This document shows positions 1-8,241 of a stretch of DNA of 64,000 nucleotides, piece after piece. This stretch comes from Azospirillum brasilense. GTDB lineage: Bacteria > Pseudomonadota > Alphaproteobacteria > Azospirillales > Azospirillaceae. A program made the translations under genes and the position numbers. Under the pieces are notes generated by a model that made no database searches, was not told where the DNA came from, and saw only the letters and a list, made by a program, of their open reading frames with translations. The stretch spans positions 29,015 to 93,014 of the forward strand of contig NZ_QOKV01000023.1 of assembly GCF_008365405.1 (NCBI RefSeq), written 5' to 3'. Every line of letters begins with the position of its first letter. The stretch's first letter is position 1.

Positions 1-82
1 GGCCGGGTGAGGGTCGCGCGAGGATTGAGGCTTCGATCCTTGGCGGTACCCTCACCCTTCCCGCGCGGTGCGCGGGTCCCCT

Positions 83-105
83 CCCTCTCCCGGGGCGGGA
101 GAGGG
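83..105. terminator. GC-rich hairpin upstream of queG
   Basis: A perfect 9-bp inverted repeat (CCCTCTCCC at 83-91, GGGAGAGGG at 97-105) flanks a 5-nt loop. It has no T-run, so it may be a weak terminator of a gene lying left of the window or simply a common intergenic hairpin. Positions 1-140 show no convincing gene. Confidence 0.4.
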
Positions 106-140
106 ACGCTTCCACATTCCACACGGTCCAACGCATCACC

Positions 141-1214
141 ATGCCCGACCAAGACACCTCCATCCGCGAAGCCATCCGCGACCGAGCCCTGTCGCTGGGC
201 TTCGACGCGGTCGGTTTCGCTCGGGCGGAGTTGGGCGAGGAGGTCAAGGAGCGGATGGCCGAGTTCCTGCGCCAGGGCCGCCACGGCGACATGGGCTGGA
301 TGGAGGACAAGGCCGACCGCCGTGTCCATCCCCAGGCCCTGTGGCCGGAGGCACGGACCGTCATCGCGCTCGGCACCAGCTACGCCCCGGCGGAGGACCC
401 GCGCGCCCTGCTGGCCCATCCAGACCGCGGGATCGTGTCGGTCTATGCGAGGAACCGCGACTACCACGACCTCATCAAGGGCAGGCTGAAGACTCTGGGC
501 CAATGGATCGCCCACCGCTTCAAGGCGGAGCTGAAGGTCTTCGTGGACACCGCCCCGGTGATGGAGAAGCCGCTGGCCGAGAAGGCCGGGCTGGGCTGGC
601 AGGGCAAGCACACGAACCTCGTGTCGCGGTCCCACGGCTCCTGGCTGTTCCTGGGCGAGGTCTACACGACGCTGGAGCTGCCGCCGGACCCGCCGGGGAC
701 GGACCGCTGCGGCCAGTGCCGGCGCTGTCTGGACGCCTGCCCCACCGCCGCCTTCCCCGCCCCCAACCAATTGGACGCGCGGCGCTGCATCTCCTACCTG
801 ACCATTGAGCACAAGGGGCCAATCCCCGAGGAGCTGCGCCCGCTGATGGGCAACCGCATCTACGGCTGCGACGATTGCCTGGCCGCCTGCCCCTGGAACA
901 AATTCGCAAGACGCTCGCGCGAGGCGGCCTTCCTGCCGCGGGCGGAGCTGACGGCGCCGCGGCTGGCCGATCTGGCGCAGTTGGACGATGCCGGCTTCCG
1001 GCAGGTCTTCAGCGGCTCCCCGATCAAGCGGATCGGGCGCGACCGCTTCGTGCGCAACGTGCTGACGGCGCTGGGCAACAGCGGCGACGCCCGCCACGCC
1101 GCAGCAGCCGAACGGGCGGCCGAACGCCTGTTGGAAGACCCGAGCGAGGTGGTGCGCGACGCCGCCGGCTGGGCGCTGGCCCGGCTCAGGGCCGCCCAGA
1201 GCCCTTCAGGCTGA
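141..1214 (+). CDS. queG: Epoxyqueuosine reductase QueG
   Basis: This cytosolic cobalamin- and Fe-S-dependent enzyme performs the last step of queuosine synthesis, reducing epoxyqueuosine to queuosine in tRNA. The 357-residue protein has the family's usual length. Two ferredoxin-like [4Fe-4S] motifs are visible: CGQCRRCLDACP at about residues 190-201 and CDDCLAACPWN at about 243-253. The C-terminal 60 residues are Ala/Arg-rich and resemble the HEAT-like tail of QueG. The start is the ATG of MPDQD. The 3' end overlaps the convergent flippase-like gene by 29 bp. The family assignment is secure from the cysteine pattern and overall sequence. Confidence 0.93.
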   Translation: MPDQDTSIREAIRDRALSLGFDAVGFARAELGEEVKERMAEFLRQGRHGDMGWMEDKADRRVHPQALWPEARTVIALGTSYAPAEDPRALLAHPDRGIVSVYARNRDYHDLIKGRLKTLGQWIAHRFKAELKVFVDTAPVMEKPLAEKAGLGWQGKHTNLVSRSHGSWLFLGEVYTTLELPPDPPGTDRCGQCRRCLDACPTAAFPAPNQLDARRCISYLTIEHKGPIPEELRPLMGNRIYGCDDCLAACPWNKFARRSREAAFLPRAELTAPRLADLAQLDDAGFRQVFSGSPIKRIGRDRFVRNVLTALGNSGDARHAAAAERAAERLLEDPSEVVRDAAGWALARLRAAQSPSG

Positions 1215-2181
1215 GCCAGAGCAGGCCACCGGGCAGGGACGACAGCGTGACCGACAGCCCGATCATCAGCGACAGGGCGAGCGCGTCGGTGGCACCGAGG
1301 CCGTAGAGCGCGAAGCCGGCGACGAAGGCCCCTTCCCGCACGCCCCAGCCGTTCAGCGAGATGGGCAGGGCCGCCGCGAAGATCGTCATCGGCACGACGG
1401 CCAGCGCGTCGAGCACCCGCACGGGAATGCCCAGCGCGTGGGCGTAGGCGATCACCGCGAAAATGGTGCACAGATGCACCGCCGCGCTGTGCAGCAGCCC
1501 GACCAGCGCCGCCCGGCTGAACAAGGCACCGCGCAGCCGCGCCACCTGCGCCTGCGCCGCCCGGACCGGCGGGCGCAGCAGGATGCCCGGCAGGGGAATG
1601 CGGTCCACCTGGAGCCCCGCCAGGAGGCCGACGGCGAGCAGAACGACCGCCGCCGGACCGGCCCAGGCCACCGAGGGCGGCGCGGTGGCGACCAGATGCG
1701 GCAGGCCGAGGAACAGAAGCAGGATGCAGCCGATCAGGGCCAGCAGCCGGTCCAGCACCAGCGCCAGCACCACGGCGGCCGACGATGCCCCGCCCCGGTA
1801 GGTCAGCCAGCCGCGCACCACGTCGCCACCCAGCGCGCCCGGCAGCACCTGCCCGAAGAACAGGCCGGTGAACATCAGCCGCATCGCCAAGCCATGCGAC
1901 ACCCGTTCGCCCGCGGCCCACAGGGAGTCGCGCCAGCGCTCCGCGGCGCAGACCACCGACAGAAACTTGGCCAGGAAACCGGCGGCCAACCAGACCGGGT
2001 CCGCGCCGGCGACGCGCGCCAGCAGCGCCGGCCAGTCGGCCTTGACCCCCAGCACGCCCAGAACCCCCAGGGTCACCGCCAGCTTGGCCAGCAGCATCAG
2101 GCGCCCGCCCGGTTTCCCCTCGGGCAGGGTGACCGTTTCGGCGGGCATGGCGCTGGCGTCCTGGCTGCTCAAATCCTTCAT
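1186..2181 (-). CDS. Flippase-like / lysylphosphatidylglycerol synthase transmembrane-domain protein
   Basis: An integral inner-membrane protein of about 331 residues with roughly eight hydrophobic segments. The family (UPF0104, the membrane half of MprF/AglD proteins) is linked to lipid or glycolipid translocation; the substrate here cannot be read from sequence. A typical motif is seen in GQVLPGALGGDVVRGW and in the region of SLNGWGVREGAF. I chose the ATG at 2181 (MKDLSS), preceded by AGGAG at short spacing; an in-frame GTG at 2208 is possible. It lies 28 bp downstream of the GT9 glycosyltransferase in the same leftward cluster with an O-antigen ligase, suggesting a role in envelope polysaccharide. 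Confidence 0.85.
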   Translation of the reverse strand: MKDLSSQDASAMPAETVTLPEGKPGGRLMLLAKLAVTLGVLGVLGVKADWPALLARVAGADPVWLAAGFLAKFLSVVCAAERWRDSLWAAGERVSHGLAMRLMFTGLFFGQVLPGALGGDVVRGWLTYRGGASSAAVVLALVLDRLLALIGCILLLFLGLPHLVATAPPSVAWAGPAAVVLLAVGLLAGLQVDRIPLPGILLRPPVRAAQAQVARLRGALFSRAALVGLLHSAAVHLCTIFAVIAYAHALGIPVRVLDALAVVPMTIFAAALPISLNGWGVREGAFVAGFALYGLGATDALALSLMIGLSVTLSSLPGGLLWLSLKGSGRP

Positions 2182-2209
2182 GACTCCTGGAAAATGTCCG
2201 GCCGGCACT

Positions 2210-3154
2210 CTACCGGTTCGGTGGAAGAGCGTCCACCGCCGCCAACACGCCCGCCGCGTCCATGTCGGCGAAGGACGGCCGGTGGTGGACGGCCATGCGC
2301 GGTCCGTTGGCCTGGATGGGAACGGACACGTCGCAGTACAGCCCCAGCGTCGGGCAGCCGACGGATGCCACCAGATGGGTGGGGCCGGTGTCGTTGCCGA
2401 TCGCCGCCCAGGCCCGGCGGGCCAACCCGGCGATCTCCGGCACGCTGGTGCGGCTGGTCAGGTCCACGGCCTGTGGACAGGCGGCGGCGATGGCCCGCGC
2501 GAGGTCCGCTTCGATGGCCGTGCCCAGGACGACCGGCGTGATGCCGCGCGCCGCCAGCGCGCGCGCCAGTTCGCCATAGCGCTCGACCGGCCAGCGCTTG
2601 TCGGGCCGCCCGGGGGAGGAGCCGGGAATCAGCAGCGCGTAGGGCGCGGCGATGCCGAACCCGCCGATGTCGGCGTCGAGCCAGGACAGGTCCGGCACCG
2701 CGTCCGGCACGATGCCGAAGGGCGCCAACTGCCGGGTGTAGCGCTCGATCACCGGCACCTTGCGGCGCCCCGGATACTGGTCGCGGTGCGAGGCGCCCCA
2801 GGCCGTGCCCGACCATTCCGGCCAGGGGCCGGGGGCCAGCAGCCACCAGTAGCGGTCGGTGCGCGGCTGCGCCTGAAGGTCGTAGACCCGGTCGAAGCGC
2901 CCGACGCGCAGCAGGCGGCGGACGCGCCGATACGCCCCGAGGGACCGCTCCCGCGGGTCCTCCAGAACCTCGTCGAACAGGCCACTGAGGCGGGCGAGCG
3001 GAGCCAGGGACGGCAGGGTCAACAGCGCCAGATGGTCGGCGGCGTGGTGCCGCCGGATGGCCGAGAAGGCGGTCTGGGCCAGGAAGAAGTCGCCGAAGGC
3101 ACCCAGCTTGATGAGCAGGACGCGGCGGGGTTCGTTGCCGCTCTCCACCGTCAT
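2210..3154 (-). CDS. Glycosyltransferase family 9 (heptosyltransferase-like)
   Basis: A 314-residue GT-B enzyme of the ADP-heptose:LPS heptosyltransferase family. The N-terminal motif LLIKLGAFGDFFLAQ and the C-terminal donor-site motif GNDTGPTHLVASVG are characteristic. It probably adds a heptose or similar sugar to lipopolysaccharide at the cytoplasmic face of the inner membrane; the exact donor is not deducible. The ATG at 3154 overlaps the TGA of the upstream O-antigen ligase by 4 bp, so the two are probably translationally coupled. The frame stays open far upstream, but that extension is antisense-like sequence across the ligase. Confidence 0.88.
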   Translation of the reverse strand: MTVESGNEPRRVLLIKLGAFGDFFLAQTAFSAIRRHHAADHLALLTLPSLAPLARLSGLFDEVLEDPRERSLGAYRRVRRLLRVGRFDRVYDLQAQPRTDRYWWLLAPGPWPEWSGTAWGASHRDQYPGRRKVPVIERYTRQLAPFGIVPDAVPDLSWLDADIGGFGIAAPYALLIPGSSPGRPDKRWPVERYGELARALAARGITPVVLGTAIEADLARAIAAACPQAVDLTSRTSVPEIAGLARRAWAAIGNDTGPTHLVASVGCPTLGLYCDVSVPIQANGPRMAVHHRPSFADMDAAGVLAAVDALPPNR

Positions 3155-4386
3155 TCTCCCCCCGCCGGGGTGCGCGCGGCCAGGCGGAGCATCAGGCCGG
3201 CGGCCAGCATGCCGCCCATCCACCACGCCTGCCAGATGCCGTAGGCCGTGCTCGCCATCGCCAGCGCGGACGCGAAGAGGGCCAGCGCGAAGGGTTGCAG
3301 CCGCCGTTCCAGCCGCCCCGTGCCGAGCAGCAGAAGCAACGCCGCCGCCAGGGCCAGCACGGCGCCGAAGGCGCCAAGCTCCAGCCAGACCTGCAGGAAG
3401 GCGTTGTGGGGGTGCAGCGGCAGCAGGCTGTCGGTCAGCGTGCCGAAGCGGGACACCGCCCCCTCCGGCTCCAGCGCGCGGGAAGCGTCGATGCCCTGTC
3501 CGAAGATGGGCGTCTCCAGCGCCCGGCTGGCGGCCATGCCCCAAATCTCCACCCGGTGCTGGGCGGACCGGAACAGCCAGTCGGCACCGTCCAGGTTCAG
3601 CACGCGGTCGAACAGCAGCACCAGCGGCAGCACAAAGGCAAAGGCCACCCCCAGCACCGCCGCCAGCACCCCGCGGACAAGCCGCGGCGACCACACAGCC
3701 AGCGCGAAGGCCACCCCGCCGACGGCAATGCCCAGCATGGCCGACCGGCTGGTCAGCAGCAGGCAGGCCGCCGCGAAGACCGCGGGAAGTGCGACGGCCA
3801 ACCCCCGCCTCCCGGCCCGGTCGAGCGCCATCGCCGCCGGCCAGACCAGCAGGCAAAGCAGAACCGCGGTGCGCTTGGGCACGTTGGTCTCGGCGATCTC
3901 CACGCCCGCTGGCACATGGTTCCACCAGCGGTGCAGCGGGAAATCCAGCGCCGCCTCCACGGCGAACAGCAGGACGCCGGCGAACACGCCCACCAGGAAC
4001 AGGCCGGTCAGCCGCCGCGCCTCCACCCCCGGCAGGGAGGACAGCCACGCCCCGCCGGCCAGCGCGCCGAGGCCGATGTAGCCGATCTCCACCACCGTCA
4101 GGCCGGCGCGCGGCGATGGGCTCCACAGGATGGAAAGAGAGGCCAGGACCAGGAAGGCGAGAACCACCGCCGTGCCGGGCATCGCCCGTTGCAGCCGCCC
4201 CAGGGCGCCGCGGCGGGCCAGGCCAGCCAGCCCGACCAGCGCGATCAGGATCGCCCAGACCGGCAAACCGCGCGGCGCCATGGCGGCCAACGGGCCAAGC
4301 GCCGCGACCGCCACACCGGCCAGACCCGCCAGGATCGCGTCGGGTATTCCCCGTGCGGAGTCGCGCTGTGACAAGGGGAAGGCCAT
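3151..4386 (-). CDS. O-antigen ligase family protein (Wzy_C domain)
   Basis: A polytopic membrane protein of 411 residues with about 10-12 hydrophobic helices. The family joins or polymerises undecaprenyl-linked glycans at the periplasmic face (WaaL, Wzy). The diagnostic loop is HPHNAFLQVWLELGAFG near residue 325, followed by two more helices; LTSRSAMLGIAVGG is the other conserved stretch. The ATG at 4386 (MAFPLSQ) is preferred to an in-frame start 57 bp upstream because the extension is basic and unlike the family. It begins the glycan cluster read leftward with the GT9 and flippase-like genes. WaaL and Wzy cannot be separated from sequence alone. Confidence 0.87.
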   Translation of the reverse strand: MAFPLSQRDSARGIPDAILAGLAGVAVAALGPLAAMAPRGLPVWAILIALVGLAGLARRGALGRLQRAMPGTAVVLAFLVLASLSILWSPSPRAGLTVVEIGYIGLGALAGGAWLSSLPGVEARRLTGLFLVGVFAGVLLFAVEAALDFPLHRWWNHVPAGVEIAETNVPKRTAVLLCLLVWPAAMALDRAGRRGLAVALPAVFAAACLLLTSRSAMLGIAVGGVAFALAVWSPRLVRGVLAAVLGVAFAFVLPLVLLFDRVLNLDGADWLFRSAQHRVEIWGMAASRALETPIFGQGIDASRALEPEGAVSRFGTLTDSLLPLHPHNAFLQVWLELGAFGAVLALAAALLLLLGTGRLERRLQPFALALFASALAMASTAYGIWQAWWMGGMLAAGLMLRLAARTPAGGE

Positions 4387-4495
4387 GAGATCTCGCGTCC
4401 GTGAGGCACGGCGCGGCTTAACAGATGCCCCGTGCGAAAGCAACGGGAACGGGCCGGGGGATTTTTCGGCCCCCCGGCTCCCCGTTGTACCGCGA

Positions 4496-6898
4496 TCAGG
4501 CGGTCCGCACCTTGTTCAGGAAGCCCTGCACCTCGGAGCGCAGATGGTCGGCCTGACAAGCCAGAGTACGGCTGGCGCTCAGCACCGCGTCGGCGGCGCC
4601 GCCGGTCTTGGTGGCGGCGTTGGTCACTTCGGCGATGTGGTGCATCACCTCCTGCGTGCCCTCGGCGGCCTGGTTGACGTTCTGGGCAATCTCGCGGGTG
4701 GCGAGACCCTGCTGCTCCATGGCGCGGGCGATCTCGGTGACCGTGCTGCTGATGGTCCCGACCGCGTCGGAGATGGTGCGGATGGCGCCCACCGCCCCGC
4801 CCGTCGCCGCCTGCATCTGCGCCACCTGGTTGGAGATTTCCTCGGTCGCCTTGGCGGTCTGGCCGGCGAGGTTCTTGACCTCGGTCGCCACAACCGCGAA
4901 GCCCTTTCCGGCCTCCCCGGCCCGCGCCGCCTCGATGGTCGCGTTGAGGGCCAGCAGATTGGTCTGTTCGGCGATCTCGCCGATCAGGTCCACCACCTGC
5001 CCGATGCGTTGCGCCGCCTCGGCCAGACCTTCGACGATGCCGTTGGTCTCCGTCGCCTTGGCCGCCGCCCCCACCGCCACCTGCGAGCTGCTGTTGAGCT
5101 GGCGGGAAATCTCGGCGATGGACGAGGACAGCTCCTCCGCCGCCGCCGCGACGGTCTGCACGTTGCTGGAGGCCTGCTCCGACGCTGCGGCGACGGCGCT
5201 GGACTTGGCGGTGGTCAGGGCGGCGTCGGACGACATCTCCTGCGCGTCGCGGCCCAGGTTGCCGGCGGACTCGGTCAGCGACAGCACGACGCCCGACACC
5301 GCCTGTTCGAAGCCGTTGGCGAACTCGTTCATCGTCCTACGGCGGTCGGCGTCGATCTGCCGGCGCATCTCCTCCCGCTCACCCTCCATGCGCTGCATCT
5401 CCAGGGCGTTCTCCTTGAAGACGCTGAGCGCGTCGGCCATGGCGCGCAGCTCGTCCTTGCGGTCGCCGCCGGGGATGTTCACCGTCAGGTCGCCCTCGGC
5501 CAACCGTCCCATGGCCTTGGTCATGGCGTGCATCGGATGGGTGATGGCGCGGTCGATGATCCAGGCCATGACCATGCCGAGCGCCAGCGCCACGGCGGCG
5601 CCGATGATGATGATCAGTTCCGCCCCGCTGCGCCCGTTCTCGCGATCGTCGCGCTGGATGGAGACGAGACGGGTCACCTGCTCGCTGACGTCGCCCGCGG
5701 CTTTGGCCATGGTCTTGGAGGCGGTGCGCTGGCTCTCGCTGGTGGTGACGAGGGCAGCGAACTCCCGGTCGAAGGCCTGGGCCGCTTCGGTGATGGCGGC
5801 GATCAACGCGCGGCCTTCCGAGTCGACCAGCACGGCTCCGGCCTGGTTGGCGAGCGTCAGCGTCTCCTTCACCGCGCCATGCACCCGCGCGCCGGCATCG
5901 TCCCCGTTCATCAGGACGAAGTCGCGCTGCCCCAGCATCGCGGACTGCGCGCCCTGGATCAGGCGCATGGCGATGCCGCGCAGTTGGACCGCCTCGTTCA
6001 CCTCGCTCTGGGCGAAGTTCGCGGCCTCCTGCAACGCGCTGGAGACCATCGCCTGGTTCTCCTGCATCTCGTGGGCGAGGTTCTGGATCTCATGGGCATG
6101 GCGATCCAGCGCCTGGATGCGGCCGCTGGCCGAATCGCCGGCGCCTTCGGCGCCGGCTTGCTCGAACACCATGCGGTAGGCGCCGGCGATGGTGACGATC
6201 CGCTGGGCCAGTTCCTCGTCGTTGGTGCCGACGAGATCCTTCTCGATGGCCTCGGCGTTGGCCAGCAGGACGGCGATGGCCTCCCCGGCGGCCGCCATCG
6301 TGGCGGGATTGCGGGTGTGCGCGAAGTCGGACTGGAGGCGCCGCGCCTCCAGCACCATCTCGATCAGCCGGTCGGCGCGGTCGGAGGTGTCGCGGCTCTG
6401 CCGCACGGCGTGCTCCGCGTCCTTCAGGCTGACCATGTTCTGCTCGTAGCGGTCGGACTGCTGGTTGCCGATCTTTTCCGCGATCTCCCGCAGGGCCTGG
6501 GCGCGCGTCTCCATGCTCTGGGTGCGGGCGCGGGCCTCCTTGTCCTGGGCAACGAAGTTGGCGAAGGCGCTGCGGTAGCCGGCGATGCCGGCCAGGATCT
6601 CGTCGACCAGCCGGATGCTGCCGGCGTCCTCCAGCGCGGACCGCGTGCCCTGCGCTTCGTCGCGCAGCCGGTCCAGCATGCCGGGCACGTTGTCGGCGGC
6701 CTTGGAGTCGCGCTCCGTGACGAAGCGGGCTTCCTCGATCCGCACGGTTTTCAACCGGGCATCCAGTTCGGCGGTGTGGGCCGCCAGATCGACGCGTCCG
6801 GCGTAGGTGCGCAGGCTGTTCCAGCCAACGAACGCCACCGCGACCGTCATCAGAAGGACCGCCGCAAAACCGAGCGCAATCCGCGTTCCAATCGTCAT
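4496..6898 (-). CDS. Methyl-accepting chemotaxis protein with long helical sensor
   Basis: An 800-residue chemoreceptor. It has an N-terminal membrane helix (residues 5-25), a very long helical periplasmic region of about 400 residues compatible with a helical bimodular (HBM) sensor, a second membrane helix at about 427-448, a HAMP linker (about 449-500) and a cytoplasmic signalling domain. The hairpin tip EIAEQTNLLALNATIEAA and the following GEAGKGFAVVA.EV are the CheA/CheW-binding signature. HBM receptors typically bind small organic acids, but the ligand here is unknown. The start is the ATG at 6898. It is a single-gene unit, 122 bp downstream of the acetyltransferase. Confidence 0.95.
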   Translation of the reverse strand: MTIGTRIALGFAAVLLMTVAVAFVGWNSLRTYAGRVDLAAHTAELDARLKTVRIEEARFVTERDSKAADNVPGMLDRLRDEAQGTRSALEDAGSIRLVDEILAGIAGYRSAFANFVAQDKEARARTQSMETRAQALREIAEKIGNQQSDRYEQNMVSLKDAEHAVRQSRDTSDRADRLIEMVLEARRLQSDFAHTRNPATMAAAGEAIAVLLANAEAIEKDLVGTNDEELAQRIVTIAGAYRMVFEQAGAEGAGDSASGRIQALDRHAHEIQNLAHEMQENQAMVSSALQEAANFAQSEVNEAVQLRGIAMRLIQGAQSAMLGQRDFVLMNGDDAGARVHGAVKETLTLANQAGAVLVDSEGRALIAAITEAAQAFDREFAALVTTSESQRTASKTMAKAAGDVSEQVTRLVSIQRDDRENGRSGAELIIIIGAAVALALGMVMAWIIDRAITHPMHAMTKAMGRLAEGDLTVNIPGGDRKDELRAMADALSVFKENALEMQRMEGEREEMRRQIDADRRRTMNEFANGFEQAVSGVVLSLTESAGNLGRDAQEMSSDAALTTAKSSAVAAASEQASSNVQTVAAAAEELSSSIAEISRQLNSSSQVAVGAAAKATETNGIVEGLAEAAQRIGQVVDLIGEIAEQTNLLALNATIEAARAGEAGKGFAVVATEVKNLAGQTAKATEEISNQVAQMQAATGGAVGAIRTISDAVGTISSTVTEIARAMEQQGLATREIAQNVNQAAEGTQEVMHHIAEVTNAATKTGGAADAVLSASRTLACQADHLRSEVQGFLNKVRTA

Positions 6899-7020
6899 GA
6901 AATCGGGCTCCCCCCGGATCGGACGGCCTCATACGCCGGCCGTCGTCATGCCTTTGTCGCTAAGGGATACATCAGAAAGGGTTAATTTCTGGTTTGATAA
7001 ACGCAACTGGTATCACCGCT

Positions 7021-8241
7021 TCAGAACCGGTCCGGCATCCACGGTGCCGGTCCCGAGAAAAACCGCGCCGCCAGCGCCACCGCATCCTCGCCTCCACGCA
7101 GAAGGCCAACCTGCCGGAGAATCTGCGGGCCTTTGTGGCCACTGTAGAGGGCGGCGAGGGCCGCGATGGACAGGGAAAGCCCCGATCCGGCCGCTTTTCC
7201 GCCGCCGCCCGTCTTCTCCGGAATCCGGTCCACGCCAGCCTTTCCATCGGACAGGCGCAACCGGAAAGTGCCGGAATTCTCCGGAATCACCGCATCCGTG
7301 ACGTCCAGCGTCAATTCGCCGGCAACCCCAGGTGGATAGCCGCGGGCCTCCAAGGCGCGTCGAAGGTCGAGGATGCGCAACAGCCATTCGTCCCGAGCGT
7401 CGGCACGCGGACCGCTGTCCGGCGCCATCAGGACCAAAGGGTCGTCGGGCCCGCCGCGCCAGGAGACGCGGTCGACCTGCGCCCGGTAGCCGGCCAGGAA
7501 ACCCTGCGCCAGCCGCACCGCTCGCGGGCTGAGCAGGCATGCGTCCGCAACCACCAGCTTCCGGTCCGATGGAGGCGCCACCGCGACGTATCCTTCCAAC
7601 CCCCTTGGACCACCCAAAGTGTAAACATCGGACGGAGCGCCGTCCGGACAGAGGGCGAAGCTCCACAGCCCCTCATTGCGCTCCACCAGACCGTTGGCGG
7701 TGGTGAGCAGGCTGCGGCGTAGCGCCGCAAGCTGGCTGGCGTCGCTGGCGTCGGTTCGACGAATCCACCCGTCCTCCGGCGGCGGCCCGGCGGCCAGGGC
7801 GGCCGGCGGCGCGCTCCAGTCGAAGGACACCCCGCCCCGCCCGAAGCCCAGGCGGGTGTAAACCGGCAGGGTCGCCGGATAAAGCACGGACAGCGCGGCG
7901 CCCCCGGCCCGCGCCTCCTCCAGCAGACTGCGCATCAGCGCGGTGCCGTAGCCGCGCCCGCGCTCCGCCGGATCGACCGCCACCGCCGCCACGCCGCAGG
8001 ACGGCACCGCGCGCCCGCCGAACCACTGATCCATCGGCCAGACGGCGGCGCAGGCGACGAGTTGACCGGTGCTTCCGGCCTCCGGCCCGGCGCGCAGGCC
8101 GCGCATCACGTCCGGCCCGAACAACTCCACCGACCGGTCGAAATACTCGCGGGGGATGCCGAAGCCCTGGCGGACCAGGGCCGCGGCGTCCGCCCGCTCC
8201 TCGGGCAGAAGGGGGCCGAAGCCCCCGGTCACAGCGGTCAC
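7021..8241 (-). CDS. Eis-like GNAT N-acetyltransferase with SCP2-type C-terminal domain
   Basis: A 406-residue protein with the Eis architecture: an N-terminal GNAT domain with the acetyl-CoA loop RGRGYGTALM, a second GNAT-like half, and a C-terminal sterol-carrier-protein-like domain. As in mycobacterial Eis, the chain ends in phenylalanine (PDRF), whose carboxylate is the proposed base, and a Tyr precedes the RLGFG segment. Eis proteins acetylate aminoglycosides or lysines; the substrate here is unknown. The start is GTG at 8241, overlapping the TGA of the acyl-CoA ligase (GTGA), with GGAG 7 nt upstream. The overlap implies translational coupling to the ligase. Confidence 0.85.
   Translation of the reverse strand: MTAVTGGFGPLLPEERADAAALVRQGFGIPREYFDRSVELFGPDVMRGLRAGPEAGSTGQLVACAAVWPMDQWFGGRAVPSCGVAAVAVDPAERGRGYGTALMRSLLEEARAGGAALSVLYPATLPVYTRLGFGRGGVSFDWSAPPAALAAGPPPEDGWIRRTDASDASQLAALRRSLLTTANGLVERNEGLWSFALCPDGAPSDVYTLGGPRGLEGYVAVAPPSDRKLVVADACLLSPRAVRLAQGFLAGYRAQVDRVSWRGGPDDPLVLMAPDSGPRADARDEWLLRILDLRRALEARGYPPGVAGELTLDVTDAVIPENSGTFRLRLSDGKAGVDRIPEKTGGGGKAAGSGLSLSIAALAALYSGHKGPQILRQVGLLRGGEDAVALAARFFSGPAPWMPDRF

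Noticed and set aside
4130..6985. A 951-codon plus-strand open frame opposite the chemoreceptor
   Set aside because: Antisense of a clearly recognisable chemoreceptor; no family resemblance of its own.
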